Below, piece after piece: positions 28,567-36,591 of a stretch of DNA of 64,000 nucleotides. Below the pieces are notes generated by a model. The model was not told the DNA's origin, searched no databases, and was given only the letters and a program-made list of their open reading frames with translations. The translations under genes were made by a program, and so were the position numbers. The stretch is from Luteibacter sp. UNC138MFCol5.1 (GTDB lineage: Bacteria; Pseudomonadota; Gammaproteobacteria; Xanthomonadales; Rhodanobacteraceae): positions 154,548 through 218,547 of the forward strand of contig NZ_FODZ01000007.1 in the NCBI RefSeq assembly GCF_900110505.1, in the 5' to 3' direction. The first letter of the stretch is position 1; every line of letters starts with the position of its first letter.

Positions 28567-29427
28567 CTACGGCCCCGGCGGGTTCGTCCTGCTTCGGATG
28601 AAGGCCACGACGTCGCGCATCACCGGCGCCTCCTCGTGCAATGGCCCCAGGGCGAAAAGCAGCCTCTCGTGGCCCAGCTTCGGGTAGAGCTTCAGCTCGA
28701 CCGGCTCGCCCATCTGACGGTAGCGGCCCTCCATGGCGATGGCTTCGGAGGGAAACACGATGGTATCGGCTTCGCCCTGCAGGAGCAGGGCGGGCGGTTC
28801 GTCGCCATCCACGAAGTTGATCGGTTGCGATCGCGCCTGTTCCTGGGGCGTGGAGCCGAACATGTCGATGAAGTCGGGGTCGTCGAGCGGAAGGAAATCG
28901 TATGCGCCCGCGACGCCGATCCAGCCCGCCAGGTCACGGGGCTTCATGCCCACCCCGGCAAGCCACTGTTTGTCGGTCGCGAGCATCGCCGCGATGTGGC
29001 CGCCGGCCGAATGCCCCATCACGAACAGGTGTGCGGGATCGCCGCCGTAGTCCGCGGCGTGGTCGCGCGCCCAGCGCACGGCCTCGGCGCCGTCGTGCAG
29101 GAAGCCGTCCATGCGTGTCTTCGGCCAGAGACGATAATCGGCGACGACCGCGACGATGCCCTGCGTCGCCAGCGCCTGGCCGAGCCAGCGATACCATTCG
29201 CGCTTGCCGTGCATCCAGCTGCCGCCGAAGAAGTAGACCACCACCGGTGCGTGGTCGGCATGTTCAGGGGCGTATACGTCGAGTTTCAGGTCATGCGTGG
29301 CATCGTAGACGTTGTCGCGATGGGCCACGACGCCGGTCGACGGCTGTCGCGCGTTGACGGCCGCGAAGAACGTCGCCTGGCAGCCGCCGAGGGCGAGGAG
29401 GGTGGCGAGCAGGAGAGGAAGGCGCAT
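28567..29427 (-). CDS. Alpha/beta hydrolase lipoprotein (carboxylesterase-like)
   Basis: A 286-residue exported hydrolase. The signal peptide ends in a lipobox (LALGGC). The fold is of the BD-FAE/arylformamidase-like esterase type: the oxyanion strand is VVVYFFGGSWMHGKRE and the nucleophile elbow is GHSAGGH. The catalytic acid region is GEADTIVF and the His is in LGHERLL. The ATG at 29427 gives the lipoprotein signal. It is convergent with the PhyH gene, 6 nt apart. Confidence 0.88.
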   Translation of the reverse strand: MRLPLLLATLLALGGCQATFFAAVNARQPSTGVVAHRDNVYDATHDLKLDVYAPEHADHAPVVVYFFGGSWMHGKREWYRWLGQALATQGIVAVVADYRLWPKTRMDGFLHDGAEAVRWARDHAADYGGDPAHLFVMGHSAGGHIAAMLATDKQWLAGVGMKPRDLAGWIGVAGAYDFLPLDDPDFIDMFGSTPQEQARSQPINFVDGDEPPALLLQGEADTIVFPSEAIAMEGRYRQMGEPVELKLYPKLGHERLLFALGPLHEEAPVMRDVVAFIRSRTNPPGP

Positions 29428-29466
29428 CGGCGCATTGTAGGAGCGGCCAGCGGATAGAATCCGTGC

Positions 29467-29570
29467 ATGACCGATATTCGTACGATCCTGCGCTGCGGTT
29501 CGAGGCACTGGTACGCTGGCGCGCGGCGGGTGAACCGATCGCGTACATCGCGGGCCGTTGGGCTTTCTGA
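29467..29570 (+). pseudogene. Internally deleted prmC remnant
   Basis: The first nine codons (MTDIRTILR) and the leader GGATAGAATCCGTGC repeat those of intact prmC at 30210. From 29496, in a shifted frame, the sequence reads [17 protein letters not shown] and then IAGR, homologous to about codons 50-71 of prmC, before a stop at 29568. About 40 codons are missing and the frame is broken. It is a decayed second copy of the prmC 5' end. Confidence 0.88.
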
Positions 29571-29573
29571 CCG

Positions 29574-30146
29574 ATGAAAAAATCAACCGACATGCTGGCG
29601 CCAGAGCTGAAGATGATGCTTGCGGCTGACCTTCGATGGGGCAGGTCGTTCCTGGATGGCGACCTGTTCAGGCAGGCTCTGCCGTTTCACTACTTCGTAG
29701 AAACGCCCGTGTTGGGACGTCCTGACGCCGCTCGTGAGCTCGATCGCGTTCTGTCGATGTTTTCGCCGGACTCGGTGTTTTCCGTCGGTTACGAGCGTGA
29801 CGGATCGTTCGATGTCGCTCGTGCCGATGACACGTCGTGGACGGTGAGTGACGGCCACCCATTTACCGGGAAGGGGGTCAGGGAGTACCGGGGCAAGACC
29901 GATGTGGGCCTGTGGGATGGACTGCTGATTGCACGGTCGCGCCAGGAGCAATGGATTTTCTTCGAGGATCCCGCGGAGCCCGTTGCCATATTGGCGACCA
30001 GCCTTGCGTTGGCGGAGGTGTCCCCAGACGACAACCTGATCTACGACGTCTCTCGTTTGTCCGCATTGATCGGCTCGGCCGCGCTGGGCTTCACCGAAGT
30101 GGCCAGGGAGCGTTTCAGGGCGACTTATGCCCACGAACTCCGGTGA
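29574..30146 (+). CDS. Hypothetical protein between prmC remnant and prmC
   Basis: A 190-residue soluble protein with no signal peptide or membrane segment. I recognise no family. It is acidic and contains PFHYFVETPVLGRPDAAREL and a Trp-rich middle (SRQEQWIFFEDPAEP). Its G+C is visibly lower than in the flanking backbone. It lies 4 nt after the prmC remnant stop and 63 nt before intact prmC, so it looks inserted. It could be an immunity-type or cargo protein; that is inference only. Confidence 0.6.
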   Translation: MKKSTDMLAPELKMMLAADLRWGRSFLDGDLFRQALPFHYFVETPVLGRPDAARELDRVLSMFSPDSVFSVGYERDGSFDVARADDTSWTVSDGHPFTGKGVREYRGKTDVGLWDGLLIARSRQEQWIFFEDPAEPVAILATSLALAEVSPDDNLIYDVSRLSALIGSAALGFTEVARERFRATYAHELR

Positions 30147-30209
30147 CGTCACGCGCCTGGGTTAGTCGCATCGGGCCCCTGTAGGGAGGCGAACGGATAG
30201 AATCCGTGC

Positions 30210-31031
30210 ATGACCGATATTCGCACGATCCTGCGCGAGGCCGCCAAGGTGCTCGGCGACCGCCTCGAGGCCGAACTCCTGCTCGCGCACGCACTGGGCG
30301 TCGATCGTGCGTGGTTCTTCGCTCACGCGGACGATACGGCGGATGCGGAGGGCATGGCGCGGTTCGACGCGCTCGTGCGTCGACGCGCGGCAGGGGAGCC
30401 CATCGCCTATATCACCGGCCGTCGCGATTTCTGGTCGCTATCCCTCGAAGTCACGCCGGCAACGCTCATCCCGCGGCCGGAAACGGAGTTGCTGGTTGAG
30501 CTGGCGGTCGCGCGCCTGCCGCAGGGTGGCCGGGTCGTGGACCTGGGCACCGGTAGCGGCGCCATTGCGCTGGCCATCGCGAAGGAACGTCCCGACGCCG
30601 ACGTCACGGCCGTGGACGCGAGCGAAGCGGCGCTCGCGATCGCGTCACGCAACGCCGTCGCCCTCGGGCTCCAGCGTGTGACCTTCGCTCACGGCGACTG
30701 GCTCGCGCCGCTCGAAGGGCAGCGCTTCGACCTGATCGTCAGCAACCCGCCGTACATCGAATCGGACGACCCGCACCTCGCGCAGGGCGACCTGCGTTTC
30801 GAGCCAGCCACGGCGCTCGCGTCGGGCGCCGATGGGCTCGACGACATCCGTCGCATCGCCGCCGCCGCGGGCGCGCATCTGGAGCCGGGCGGCTGGCTGC
30901 TCCTCGAGCACGGCTGGCAGCAGGGCGAGGCAGTGCGCGCTGTGCTCGTGGCGATGGGGTTCGCCGACGTGTTCACCGCCACCGACCTCGAAGACCGCGA
31001 CCGGGTCAGTGGCGGTCGATTCGCGAACTAG
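30210..31031 (+). CDS. prmC: Peptide chain release factor N5-glutamine methyltransferase PrmC
   Basis: A 273-residue class I methyltransferase that methylates the GGQ glutamine of release factors. The N-terminal helical domain carries [14 protein letters not shown]. The SAM site is [16 protein letters not shown], and the catalytic NPPY motif is in [16 protein letters not shown]. The length is normal. The 5' end is duplicated at 29467. Its usual partner prfA is not adjacent in the window. Confidence 0.96.
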   Translation: MTDIRTILREAAKVLGDRLEAELLLAHALGVDRAWFFAHADDTADAEGMARFDALVRRRAAGEPIAYITGRRDFWSLSLEVTPATLIPRPETELLVELAVARLPQGGRVVDLGTGSGAIALAIAKERPDADVTAVDASEAALAIASRNAVALGLQRVTFAHGDWLAPLEGQRFDLIVSNPPYIESDDPHLAQGDLRFEPATALASGADGLDDIRRIAAAAGAHLEPGGWLLLEHGWQQGEAVRAVLVAMGFADVFTATDLEDRDRVSGGRFAN

Positions 31032-31117
31032 TTTGCTCAGGCCGTCAGTCAGTACCCGCCGTCGCGATTACTGGCTGAAAATACAGCACTGACTTTACTG
31101 GCAGCGCTTCTGCCAAC

Positions 31118-31654
31118 TCAGCGGCGGGTGGGATCGACGAACTCCTGGAGCTTCTGACCCCACGGACTCTCCGCAGGACAGATCATCGTCCCGCGCGAGG
31201 ATTTGAGGCAGGCGCGAAGCCCAGCGACGATCTGAGCGACTTCCTTTCTCTGAGCATCGGAATAGGTCGCGAAGACATGCAGTCGCATCCGTTTGTCATC
31301 GCGCGGCACGATGACGATGTCCAGCCGGGTCTTGCCATCGCGTTTATCCAAAAACACCTGAGCGTCAGCCTCTTTCGATGTGAGCTCGAGTGCGGCTTTT
31401 GCCTCGGGTAGTCGAGGCGCATCTCCCAGATATGCCGACAGGATCAACTCGCCAGCACTTCTGAAGCTGTAAATTCCGTAGTCGGCAGGAACCTCGTAGG
31501 TCACGGACATGCTTTCTGGAAGTCGAACACATCCGAGGGTCATGTAGACATCACACGGGTAACGCCACCGAGTCATTTGTCCGAGTACAGGGTTAGCGAT
31601 TCCGAGCGAGACTGCGCACGCAGCGATGGCGGATCGAAGAAGCGATCTTTTCAT
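31118..31654 (-). CDS. Secreted hypothetical protein
   Basis: A 178-residue protein with a signal peptide (about 1-25, ending near NPVLGQ). Four cysteines in the mature part (two near DVYMTLGCVRL, two near RACLKSSRGTMICP) could make disulfides. No family recognised. It lies at the left edge of the accessory region on the same strand as the two DUF4265 genes. Confidence 0.65.
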   Translation of the reverse strand: MKRSLLRSAIAACAVSLGIANPVLGQMTRWRYPCDVYMTLGCVRLPESMSVTYEVPADYGIYSFRSAGELILSAYLGDAPRLPEAKAALELTSKEADAQVFLDKRDGKTRLDIVIVPRDDKRMRLHVFATYSDAQRKEVAQIVAGLRACLKSSRGTMICPAESPWGQKLQEFVDPTRR

Positions 31655-31746
31655 TTTTCCACACGCTGAGCATTGTCGTCGCTGTTGATGATTGCGCGAT
31701 ATCGACGCACTGTTGCCATCCGAGCGTCGCTGGTCTCCCGATCATT

Positions 31747-32193
31747 TCAGGTTGTTCGGTCGGGAGAATGGGGATGATAGTGGGCTTCCTCGAACGTCCA
31801 TGCGTTGTCATTCTCTCCTTCTTCAAGCAACGCATACACGGCATGGACCGCGGTGTCCGATGGGACATCAACGGCATAGAGATGCCTGCCGTCGACGCCG
31901 CCTTCTTCGTAGGTGCATCCGAGCGCCTCGAGGCGGGGCCATCGCTTTGCAAAAGCTGATGCCTGGCCATCACCAGTCACGAGCAGACGATACGTGGAAT
32001 GGCCTCCTCGTCTGACTACGCGGATAAATGTCAGGACACCGGTGTCGACTTCGGCTTCGACGACGTCCCGATAGCTGACCCCGTAGACATAGAAAGGGGA
32101 GTTCTCGAGCTCGAATCCCCCGTCGACAGCCTGGCAGTGCATGGTTTCGACCACTTCGTCGCGTGACATGCTTGCTGGGAAGAGAATTTTCAT
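31747..32193 (-). CDS. DUF4265 domain protein, copy 1
   Basis: A 148-residue cytoplasmic protein of the DUF4265 family. It starts MKILFPASMSRDEVVETMHC and has the family block SPFYVYGVSYRDVVEAE followed by RRGGHSTYRLLV. DUF4265 proteins often occur next to polymorphic toxin genes. A close paralogue is at 32972. The region just upstream on the same strand encodes an RHS tail (32197-32332), which fits a role as an immunity protein for a lost RHS toxin. The ATG at 32193 is chosen by homology. Confidence 0.82.
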   Translation of the reverse strand: MKILFPASMSRDEVVETMHCQAVDGGFELENSPFYVYGVSYRDVVEAEVDTGVLTFIRVVRRGGHSTYRLLVTGDGQASAFAKRWPRLEALGCTYEEGGVDGRHLYAVDVPSDTAVHAVYALLEEGENDNAWTFEEAHYHPHSPDRTT

Positions 32194-32196
32194 TGC

Positions 32197-32332
32197 AATC
32201 TGACATCCCTGAAGCTGTTGCGGACGTTTCCGCGATGGTCGTGCATGGATTCGTGTCACAACTTACTGTCCTTCCATCTGGGTTGGCGTTCGTAGCCGGG
32301 TCGTTGTTGGCATAAGCATATCCGCGTCGTAA
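32197..32332 (-). pseudogene. RHS core C-terminal remnant
   Basis: The minus-strand frame reads GYAYANNDPATNANPDGR, the end of the RHS core repeat (consensus YAYANNNP...DPDGR), followed by a cysteine-containing toxin-like start. It has no start codon and runs in another frame into the DUF4265 gene, so only the very end of an RHS toxin gene is left. Confidence 0.75.
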
Positions 32333-32335
32333 CTA

Positions 32336-32743
32336 TCATGGGTTCGGAGAATCCCAGTTTGCCGGTTTGCGATTTTCGATGCCGCGAAGAATGACAACGT
32401 TCTTCTCCCAGAATCGCCACCATGAACCCTTGAAACGGTATTTCGCGAAAGCGCGCATGGCGGCGAGATTGAAGCCGAAGCTGCCTGACGATCCAGGCGT
32501 ACTGATGTTCCATGGCGATCCTGACGGGGTGAGCCAGAACTCCACCCGGATACATTCGACGGTTCCTTCAACTGTCGGGAACTCCCCGACGATCTCTTCG
32601 ATGGCTTCCTTATGAACGATTCTGGCCGCAGTCTCCGCGATCTGTTTCCGAAACTCCTTCTCGCCGCAATTCCCGCTGCTGGCCAGCACCGATTGGCTGG
32701 CAATGATCAGTGCGAGGCTAGCGAGGCAGCTTGTTGTATGCAT
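32336..32743 (-). CDS. Secreted protein with TonB C-terminal-like region
   Basis: A 135-residue exported protein with a signal peptide (about 1-21, SQSVLASSG). The second half (VEGTVECIRVEFWLTPSGSP to AAMRAFAKYRFKG) has the pattern of a TonB C-terminal domain, with a beta-strand, a turn and a helix. There is no membrane anchor or Pro-rich linker, so it would not work as a full TonB. It ends 4 nt before the RHS remnant on the same strand. Confidence 0.6.
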   Translation of the reverse strand: MHTTSCLASLALIIASQSVLASSGNCGEKEFRKQIAETAARIVHKEAIEEIVGEFPTVEGTVECIRVEFWLTPSGSPWNISTPGSSGSFGFNLAAMRAFAKYRFKGSWWRFWEKNVVILRGIENRKPANWDSPNP

Positions 32744-32751
32744 ATCTCACC

Positions 32752-32910
32752 TCACGGGATAGGAGTGCCCCCGTATGTTGTTCGTGCGGGTAGCCCGTAG
32801 AACTGCCCGTAAGGATTCTCGACCTTTTTGACGTCCTCGAACTCATCGTTCATCGTTGCGGGCGGTGCTTTGATGCGAATGCTCTGCGTCCGATCGGGGT
32901 ATGGCTGATT
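32752..32910 (-). pseudogene. Unidentified gene remnant
   Basis: An open minus-strand frame of 52 residues, starting after an in-frame stop and ending at 32752. It includes a possible 33-residue ORF from an ATG at 32853. It reads like the C-terminus of a longer protein (VENPYGQFYGLPARTTYGG). Upstream, another frame (FKARFMNSPELAAEA) may be the preceding part after a frameshift. No family recognised. Confidence 0.4.
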
Positions 32911-32971
32911 TCAAGCATTATGGCAACGTCGAGCGTCTGATCCCGAGCCTCTGCGGCGAGCTCTGGTGAGT

Positions 32972-33433
32972 TCATGAATCTTGCTTTGAACTCTGCAAGC
33001 CGGAGTGTATACAGGATAAGTAGGCTTCCCCGAACTCCCACGCGACGCCAGTCTCTCCCTCTTCGAGCAATGCATACACGGCGCCCACCGCGGTGCCCGG
33101 CGGAACATCGATGGAATAGAGGCGCCTGCCGTAGCTGCCACCTTCTTCGTAGGTACATCCGAGGGCCTCGAGCCGGGGCCACCGCTTGGCAAAAGCCAAC
33201 GCCTGCTTATCACTAGTCACAAGTAGTCGGTACGTCGAATGGCCCCCTCGTCTGACTACGCGGGTAAATGTCAGGATATCGGTGTCGACTCCGGCTTCGA
33301 CGACGTCCCGATAGCTGACCCCGTAGACATAGAAAGGGGAGTTCTCGAGCTCGAATCCCCCGTCGACAGCCTGGCAATGCATGGTTTCGACCACTTCACC
33401 GCGTGACATGCTTGCCGGGAAGAGAACTTTCAT
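32972..33433 (-). CDS. DUF4265 domain protein, copy 2
   Basis: A 153-residue paralogue of the protein at 31747. It shares the MK(V/I)LFPASMSR start, the SPFYVYGVSYRDVVEA block and most of the middle, but has a different C-terminus. The two genes are about 1.2 kb apart on the same strand and nearly identical over most of their length at the DNA level, so this is a recent duplication. It is a candidate immunity gene. Confidence 0.82.
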   Translation of the reverse strand: MKVLFPASMSRGEVVETMHCQAVDGGFELENSPFYVYGVSYRDVVEAGVDTDILTFTRVVRRGGHSTYRLLVTSDKQALAFAKRWPRLEALGCTYEEGGSYGRRLYSIDVPPGTAVGAVYALLEEGETGVAWEFGEAYLSCIHSGLQSSKQDS

Positions 33434-33617
33434 TGCAACCTGACACCCCTGAAGCTGTTGCGGAGGTGTCCGCGATGGACGCACGGCGCAGCCAGGCGCT
33501 CGCGGTAACTTGAATATATGAAATCCGGCCCGGGGGCAATGAGATGAGCCAAGAAGCGGTTGATGCCTTCGCGGAAAGGAGCATCAGTCTTTGGTGCGCT
33601 ACAGGAGGATCGTGCCC

Positions 33618-34034
33618 GTGACGCGGTGGATCGTTCTCGTCGCCGCTGGCGGTATTGCGGGGTGCTCGCAATACTCGCTCCGGATGGAAGATACTTCGTT
33701 CTGCCAAATCGCCGAGCACGCGGCATCATTTGAAGGCCGGAAGGTGAGGTTCCGATCCGAGATCGAGAGCGATGGCTTGCACGGTTCCTATCTCGCAGAC
33801 AAGGGGTGCGGGAAATCCATCGCGATAGGCACCGCGGATGCGCAAGGCATGAATGCGGTCAATGAGGTCATATACACCGTGGGCGCACCCGGGACGATGA
33901 AGAAGTCTGTCAGTGCGATCTGGATAGGACGTATCCGTAACAATGGATCGGCGGTCTTTCTCGACGTAGAGCGCGTGGAAGATGTTTCGTATCGCCTGAC
34001 GTCGGCATGGCGAAAGTCTGGAGATCCACCGTAG
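33618..34034 (+). CDS. Putative lipoprotein
   Basis: A 138-residue exported lipoprotein. The hydrophobic signal ends in a lipobox with Cys (GGIAGC). GTG at 33618 is chosen because it sits 9 nt after an AGGAGG site (33603-33608). The mature part has a Cys pair but no recognised domain. A homologous 3' end (in-frame ending at a TAA) is found as a remnant at 38340-38393. Confidence 0.6.
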   Translation: MTRWIVLVAAGGIAGCSQYSLRMEDTSFCQIAEHAASFEGRKVRFRSEIESDGLHGSYLADKGCGKSIAIGTADAQGMNAVNEVIYTVGAPGTMKKSVSAIWIGRIRNNGSAVFLDVERVEDVSYRLTSAWRKSGDPP

Positions 34035-34286
34035 CTTAGAAGTCTCCTGATCATCGGATTCCTCCAGGCGGTGGATATCGATGCCACCGAGCGTAGTGGC
34101 TCATATGCGTGCGAGCTGTGCCATCTGGATCCGCGTGAACGGGGCGCCTTCTCCTGGATCCGTTTCGGCTTTCCGGTACTGCTCGTCGTCTCATCCTCCC
34201 CGCTCGTTGCTGTTTATCCTCGACGGTCCCGCGAGCGATTAAACGGTCGGCCGAACAGATGTCGATGCGTTGGGAGCGACCGATAA
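34035..34286 (+). pseudogene. Remnant of the CxxC membrane-protein family
   Basis: Directly after the lipoprotein stop, and in the same frame, the sequence encodes a hydrophobic stretch (LLIIGFLQAVDID) and the block ACELCHLDPRERGAFSWI. This matches GECDLC(L/Q)FDPRERS.GFWI of the proteins at 34797 and 37457. It has no start codon and lacks the N-terminal helices. It is the most diverged of the three copies. Confidence 0.65.
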
Positions 34287-34398
34287 TCTCGGGGAGCATC
34301 CCCAATTGTTAGTCGGCCTGATCGGCCCCCGCGGGGCGCTGTCTTCCCAGATTGAACGGCATGCACATTGTCTCCGCGAGGCCGAGTAATGAACCCTG

Positions 34399-34665
34399 AT
34401 GTCGCGAGCTCTATGGGGCGAGGTCTGGCCTTCGTACCGCGCAGTCATGTGTCGCGTAGGCCCGGGTCTGTCCATACACATTGAATACATCGTCGACGGC
34501 GAAATACAAAGTGGCATGAGCGAGTCGCTAGCCCTCGTGGAAGCCAACGTTCTCGCGGATGTTCGCGCGAACGTCGCGGTCACGTCATCCCTCGTTCGCC
34601 TGGATGCGCCGGCATCGGTGCAGGTGGGGGAAGCGCTCCTCGTTTATCTGCGCAAAGAGTTCTGA
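34399..34665 (+). CDS. Putative immunity-type protein, copy 1 (shortened)
   Basis: An 88-residue protein starting MSRALWGEVWPSYRAV and highly similar to the 100-residue protein at 36581 over its whole length. Next to that copy, 26 nt are missing at the 5' end, so the old start (ATG at 34388) is out of frame. Only an internal ATG at 34399 can open the frame. It may be dead or made from the new start. No family is named with confidence; the small size and RHS context suggest immunity. Confidence 0.55.
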   Translation: MSRALWGEVWPSYRAVMCRVGPGLSIHIEYIVDGEIQSGMSESLALVEANVLADVRANVAVTSSLVRLDAPASVQVGEALLVYLRKEF

Positions 34666-34796
34666 GGCTGGCCTTTCTACTCGCGCTTGACGGGTCCGCG
34701 TTCGCTTACGCACCTTCCAGTGGAGCGTCGGCGGGGGCCGATGGTTCAGGGAGGAGGAATGCTCGAACGAACCGTGTCGCCGGACGCGTCGGTCCC

Positions 34797-35249
34797 GTGA
34801 CGTTCGCGACGCTCTACTACGCTGGCCTGGCAACGAGCGTCGTGCTGTCCGCGGTGCTGACGGCGGTCTACGCTCGCGCGCCGGTGCCCTGCGGTATCGG
34901 CAGTCCTTACGCCGTGCTGCCACTGATGCCCTGGACGCCTCCCACTCGCGCGCTTCGACACCTGAAGGCGGCGATTCAACTTCTGACGCTGCTTTCCACG
35001 ATCGTGGTGTGTGGGGCGATCTATGTGAGCATTGCCGACGGATCGCGACCCGGCGAATGCGACCTCTGCCTGTTCGATCCGCGAGAGCGTTCTGTGGGCT
35101 TCTGGATTCAATGCAGCTTCTTCGTCTTCATTTTTCTTTCGTGGACGTTGGGAGGCATCCTGCTGGAGCGTCTCGGCATTCCCAGGGCGCGTGAAGCGTT
35201 CGACACGCGACGCGTGCGAGTGCTCTTGTTCGCGATCGTCTACAGGTGA
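34797..35249 (+). CDS. CxxC membrane protein, copy A (internally deleted)
   Basis: A 150-residue membrane protein with transmembrane helices at about 5-25, 60-80 and 105-125, and the signature GECDLCLFDPRERS after helix 2. It is nearly identical to the 197-residue protein at 37457 but lacks 10 codons near residue 25 and about 37 codons near the C-terminus; both losses keep the frame. It starts with GTG at 34797, overlapping a 13- to 19-codon mini-ORF (GTGA). Function unknown. Confidence 0.6.
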   Translation: MTFATLYYAGLATSVVLSAVLTAVYARAPVPCGIGSPYAVLPLMPWTPPTRALRHLKAAIQLLTLLSTIVVCGAIYVSIADGSRPGECDLCLFDPRERSVGFWIQCSFFVFIFLSWTLGGILLERLGIPRAREAFDTRRVRVLLFAIVYR

Positions 35250-35680
35250 TGCGAATGGTGCGATGGATGGCCATCGGTATGGTGCTGGCAAGCGTCGCAG
35301 GGTGCGCAACCTACGCACCGCGATCGGTCGTCGATGTCGGCGACAGGGTGCAGGTCGTCGATGACAAGGCGTCGAAACGATTCGATCTGGTGCTGCGAAA
35401 CACGTCCGGTAAGGCGTGGTGCATCGAGGAGGATTCATGGCCGAGCAGTCTCGGATACCTCCATTTTCACGAGACGGACGTATGGGTCGACGTCGATGGG
35501 CGAAGGTACCCGATCGCATCGCGCAATCTCGGCTATTGTCCCGGCGACTGCGATCTTCGCTTGCCCGCCGGCGAGTCGCTGCGAGGATCCATTCCGTATT
35601 CCGAATTCGCATTTCCGGCATCGGTCGAGCAGTCGGAAAAGCATCTGCATCTGTCGATCGGAGCCTTCGTGTGTCGCTGA
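35249..35680 (+). CDS. Putative lipoprotein, full copy
   Basis: A 143-residue lipoprotein: MRMVRWMAIGMVLASVAGC, lipobox Cys19. The mature domain is about 125 residues with FDLVLRNTSGKAWCIEEDSW, suggesting a small beta-sandwich. Its ATG shares a base with the stop of the membrane protein before it (TGATG), so the pair is translationally coupled. The same pair recurs at 37457/38050, where this gene is cut to 41 codons. No known family. Confidence 0.65.
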   Translation: MRMVRWMAIGMVLASVAGCATYAPRSVVDVGDRVQVVDDKASKRFDLVLRNTSGKAWCIEEDSWPSSLGYLHFHETDVWVDVDGRRYPIASRNLGYCPGDCDLRLPAGESLRGSIPYSEFAFPASVEQSEKHLHLSIGAFVCR

Positions 35681-35695
35681 GCACCCTTGCCATGA

Positions 35696-36208
35696 CGGAC
35701 CTTCTGGCTAGCGAGCGCCTATACGATCTCCTGGACAGGTGTCGGTGGCGCTACCGCCTACAACCTCATCGAGTCCGCGAACGGCGGTGGCTGGCAACAG
35801 GTGGCCTATGGTTCCGGCGGTTCGTGGTCCACGGGAGGGCGGGGCAACGGCACGTATGTTTACCAGGTGCAGGCGTGCAACGCTGGCGGCTGCGGACCGT
35901 GGAGCGGACAGGTGGTCGTCGTGGTCGCGTTGCCGCCGACCACGCCGACCGGAGTGTCGGGAGGCCGCACGGGGCCGGGATCCAAGCGGCTGTATGAAAT
36001 CCATTGGAACGCCGTTGCGACGACGAATTACCAGATCGAGCGAACGATTCCCAGCATCGGAACGGACTATCAGGATGCAGGAACAACACCTTCTTCGACA
36101 TTCGTCGAGGATAGCGGTGAGGTTGTGGGTCAGATCAGCATGCGGGTGAGGGCGTGTAATCCGAGTGGTTGTTCCGGATGGAGTGGCAATGTTTATGCGA
36201 ACTTCTGA
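35696..36208 (+). pseudogene. Fibronectin type III-like fragment of a lost large protein
   Basis: An open frame without a proper start, from after a stop at 35693 to 36208. It encodes two FN3-like units: SAYTISWTGVGGATAYNLIE...YQVQACNAGGCGPWSG and LYEIHWNAVATTNYQIERT...RVRACNPSGCSGWSG. Such tandem FN3 units occur in large secreted RHS-type proteins of this group. Only the C-terminal end remains. An ORF could start at GTG 35801, but it has no signal peptide. Confidence 0.6.
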
Positions 36209-36267
36209 GCCGTGGAATCTTCCGGTAGCAGACTACGAGGTGCTGGTATGCGATTGAGGAGACTTCG

Positions 36268-36591
36268 ATGATCGAATGGTCCGGGGTTGGACGTCGCTTT
36301 TCATTGGCGTCGCGTCTCTATCAATGGTTCACAGCTGGACTCCTGTGCGCCATCTCTGCCAATTCCTTTGCGGGGAAGGGCGTCGACTATTTCTACACTG
36401 ATCAACAGGGAACCGTTCTTGCTGTAGCCGACGTCGTTGGGGCCGTCACTGAGAGGGTCGACCGGATTCCATATGGCGCCGCAATCGGTGCCGACGCGGC
36501 TGGTAACAGCAGTGAGACTTCGAACGGTATCGTTCACTATGGCGCCAACGGTATGCACATTGTTCCTGCGAGGCCAAGCCATGAGCCCTGA
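36268..36591 (+). CDS. Truncated RHS-type protein (N-terminal stub)
   Basis: A 107-residue ORF with a strong ribosome-binding site (GAGGAG) and a signal-like helix (TAGLLCAISANSFAG). The RHS-core motif DYFYTDQQGTVLAVAD follows and continues ERVDRIPYGA. A complete RHS core would continue for many hundreds of residues to a toxin tip. Here it ends after a short foreign tail that overlaps the next gene by 11 nt. It is probably a deleted toxin gene joined to its immunity gene. Confidence 0.7.
   Translation: MIEWSGVGRRFSLASRLYQWFTAGLLCAISANSFAGKGVDYFYTDQQGTVLAVADVVGAVTERVDRIPYGAAIGADAAGNSSETSNGIVHYGANGMHIVPARPSHEP

Noticed and set aside
32850-33182. Minus-strand ORF of 110 codons overlapping DUF4265 copy 2
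   Set aside because: Most of it is a shadow of the DUF4265 gene. Only its last part, past the DUF4265 stop, may belong to the remnant described at 32752.
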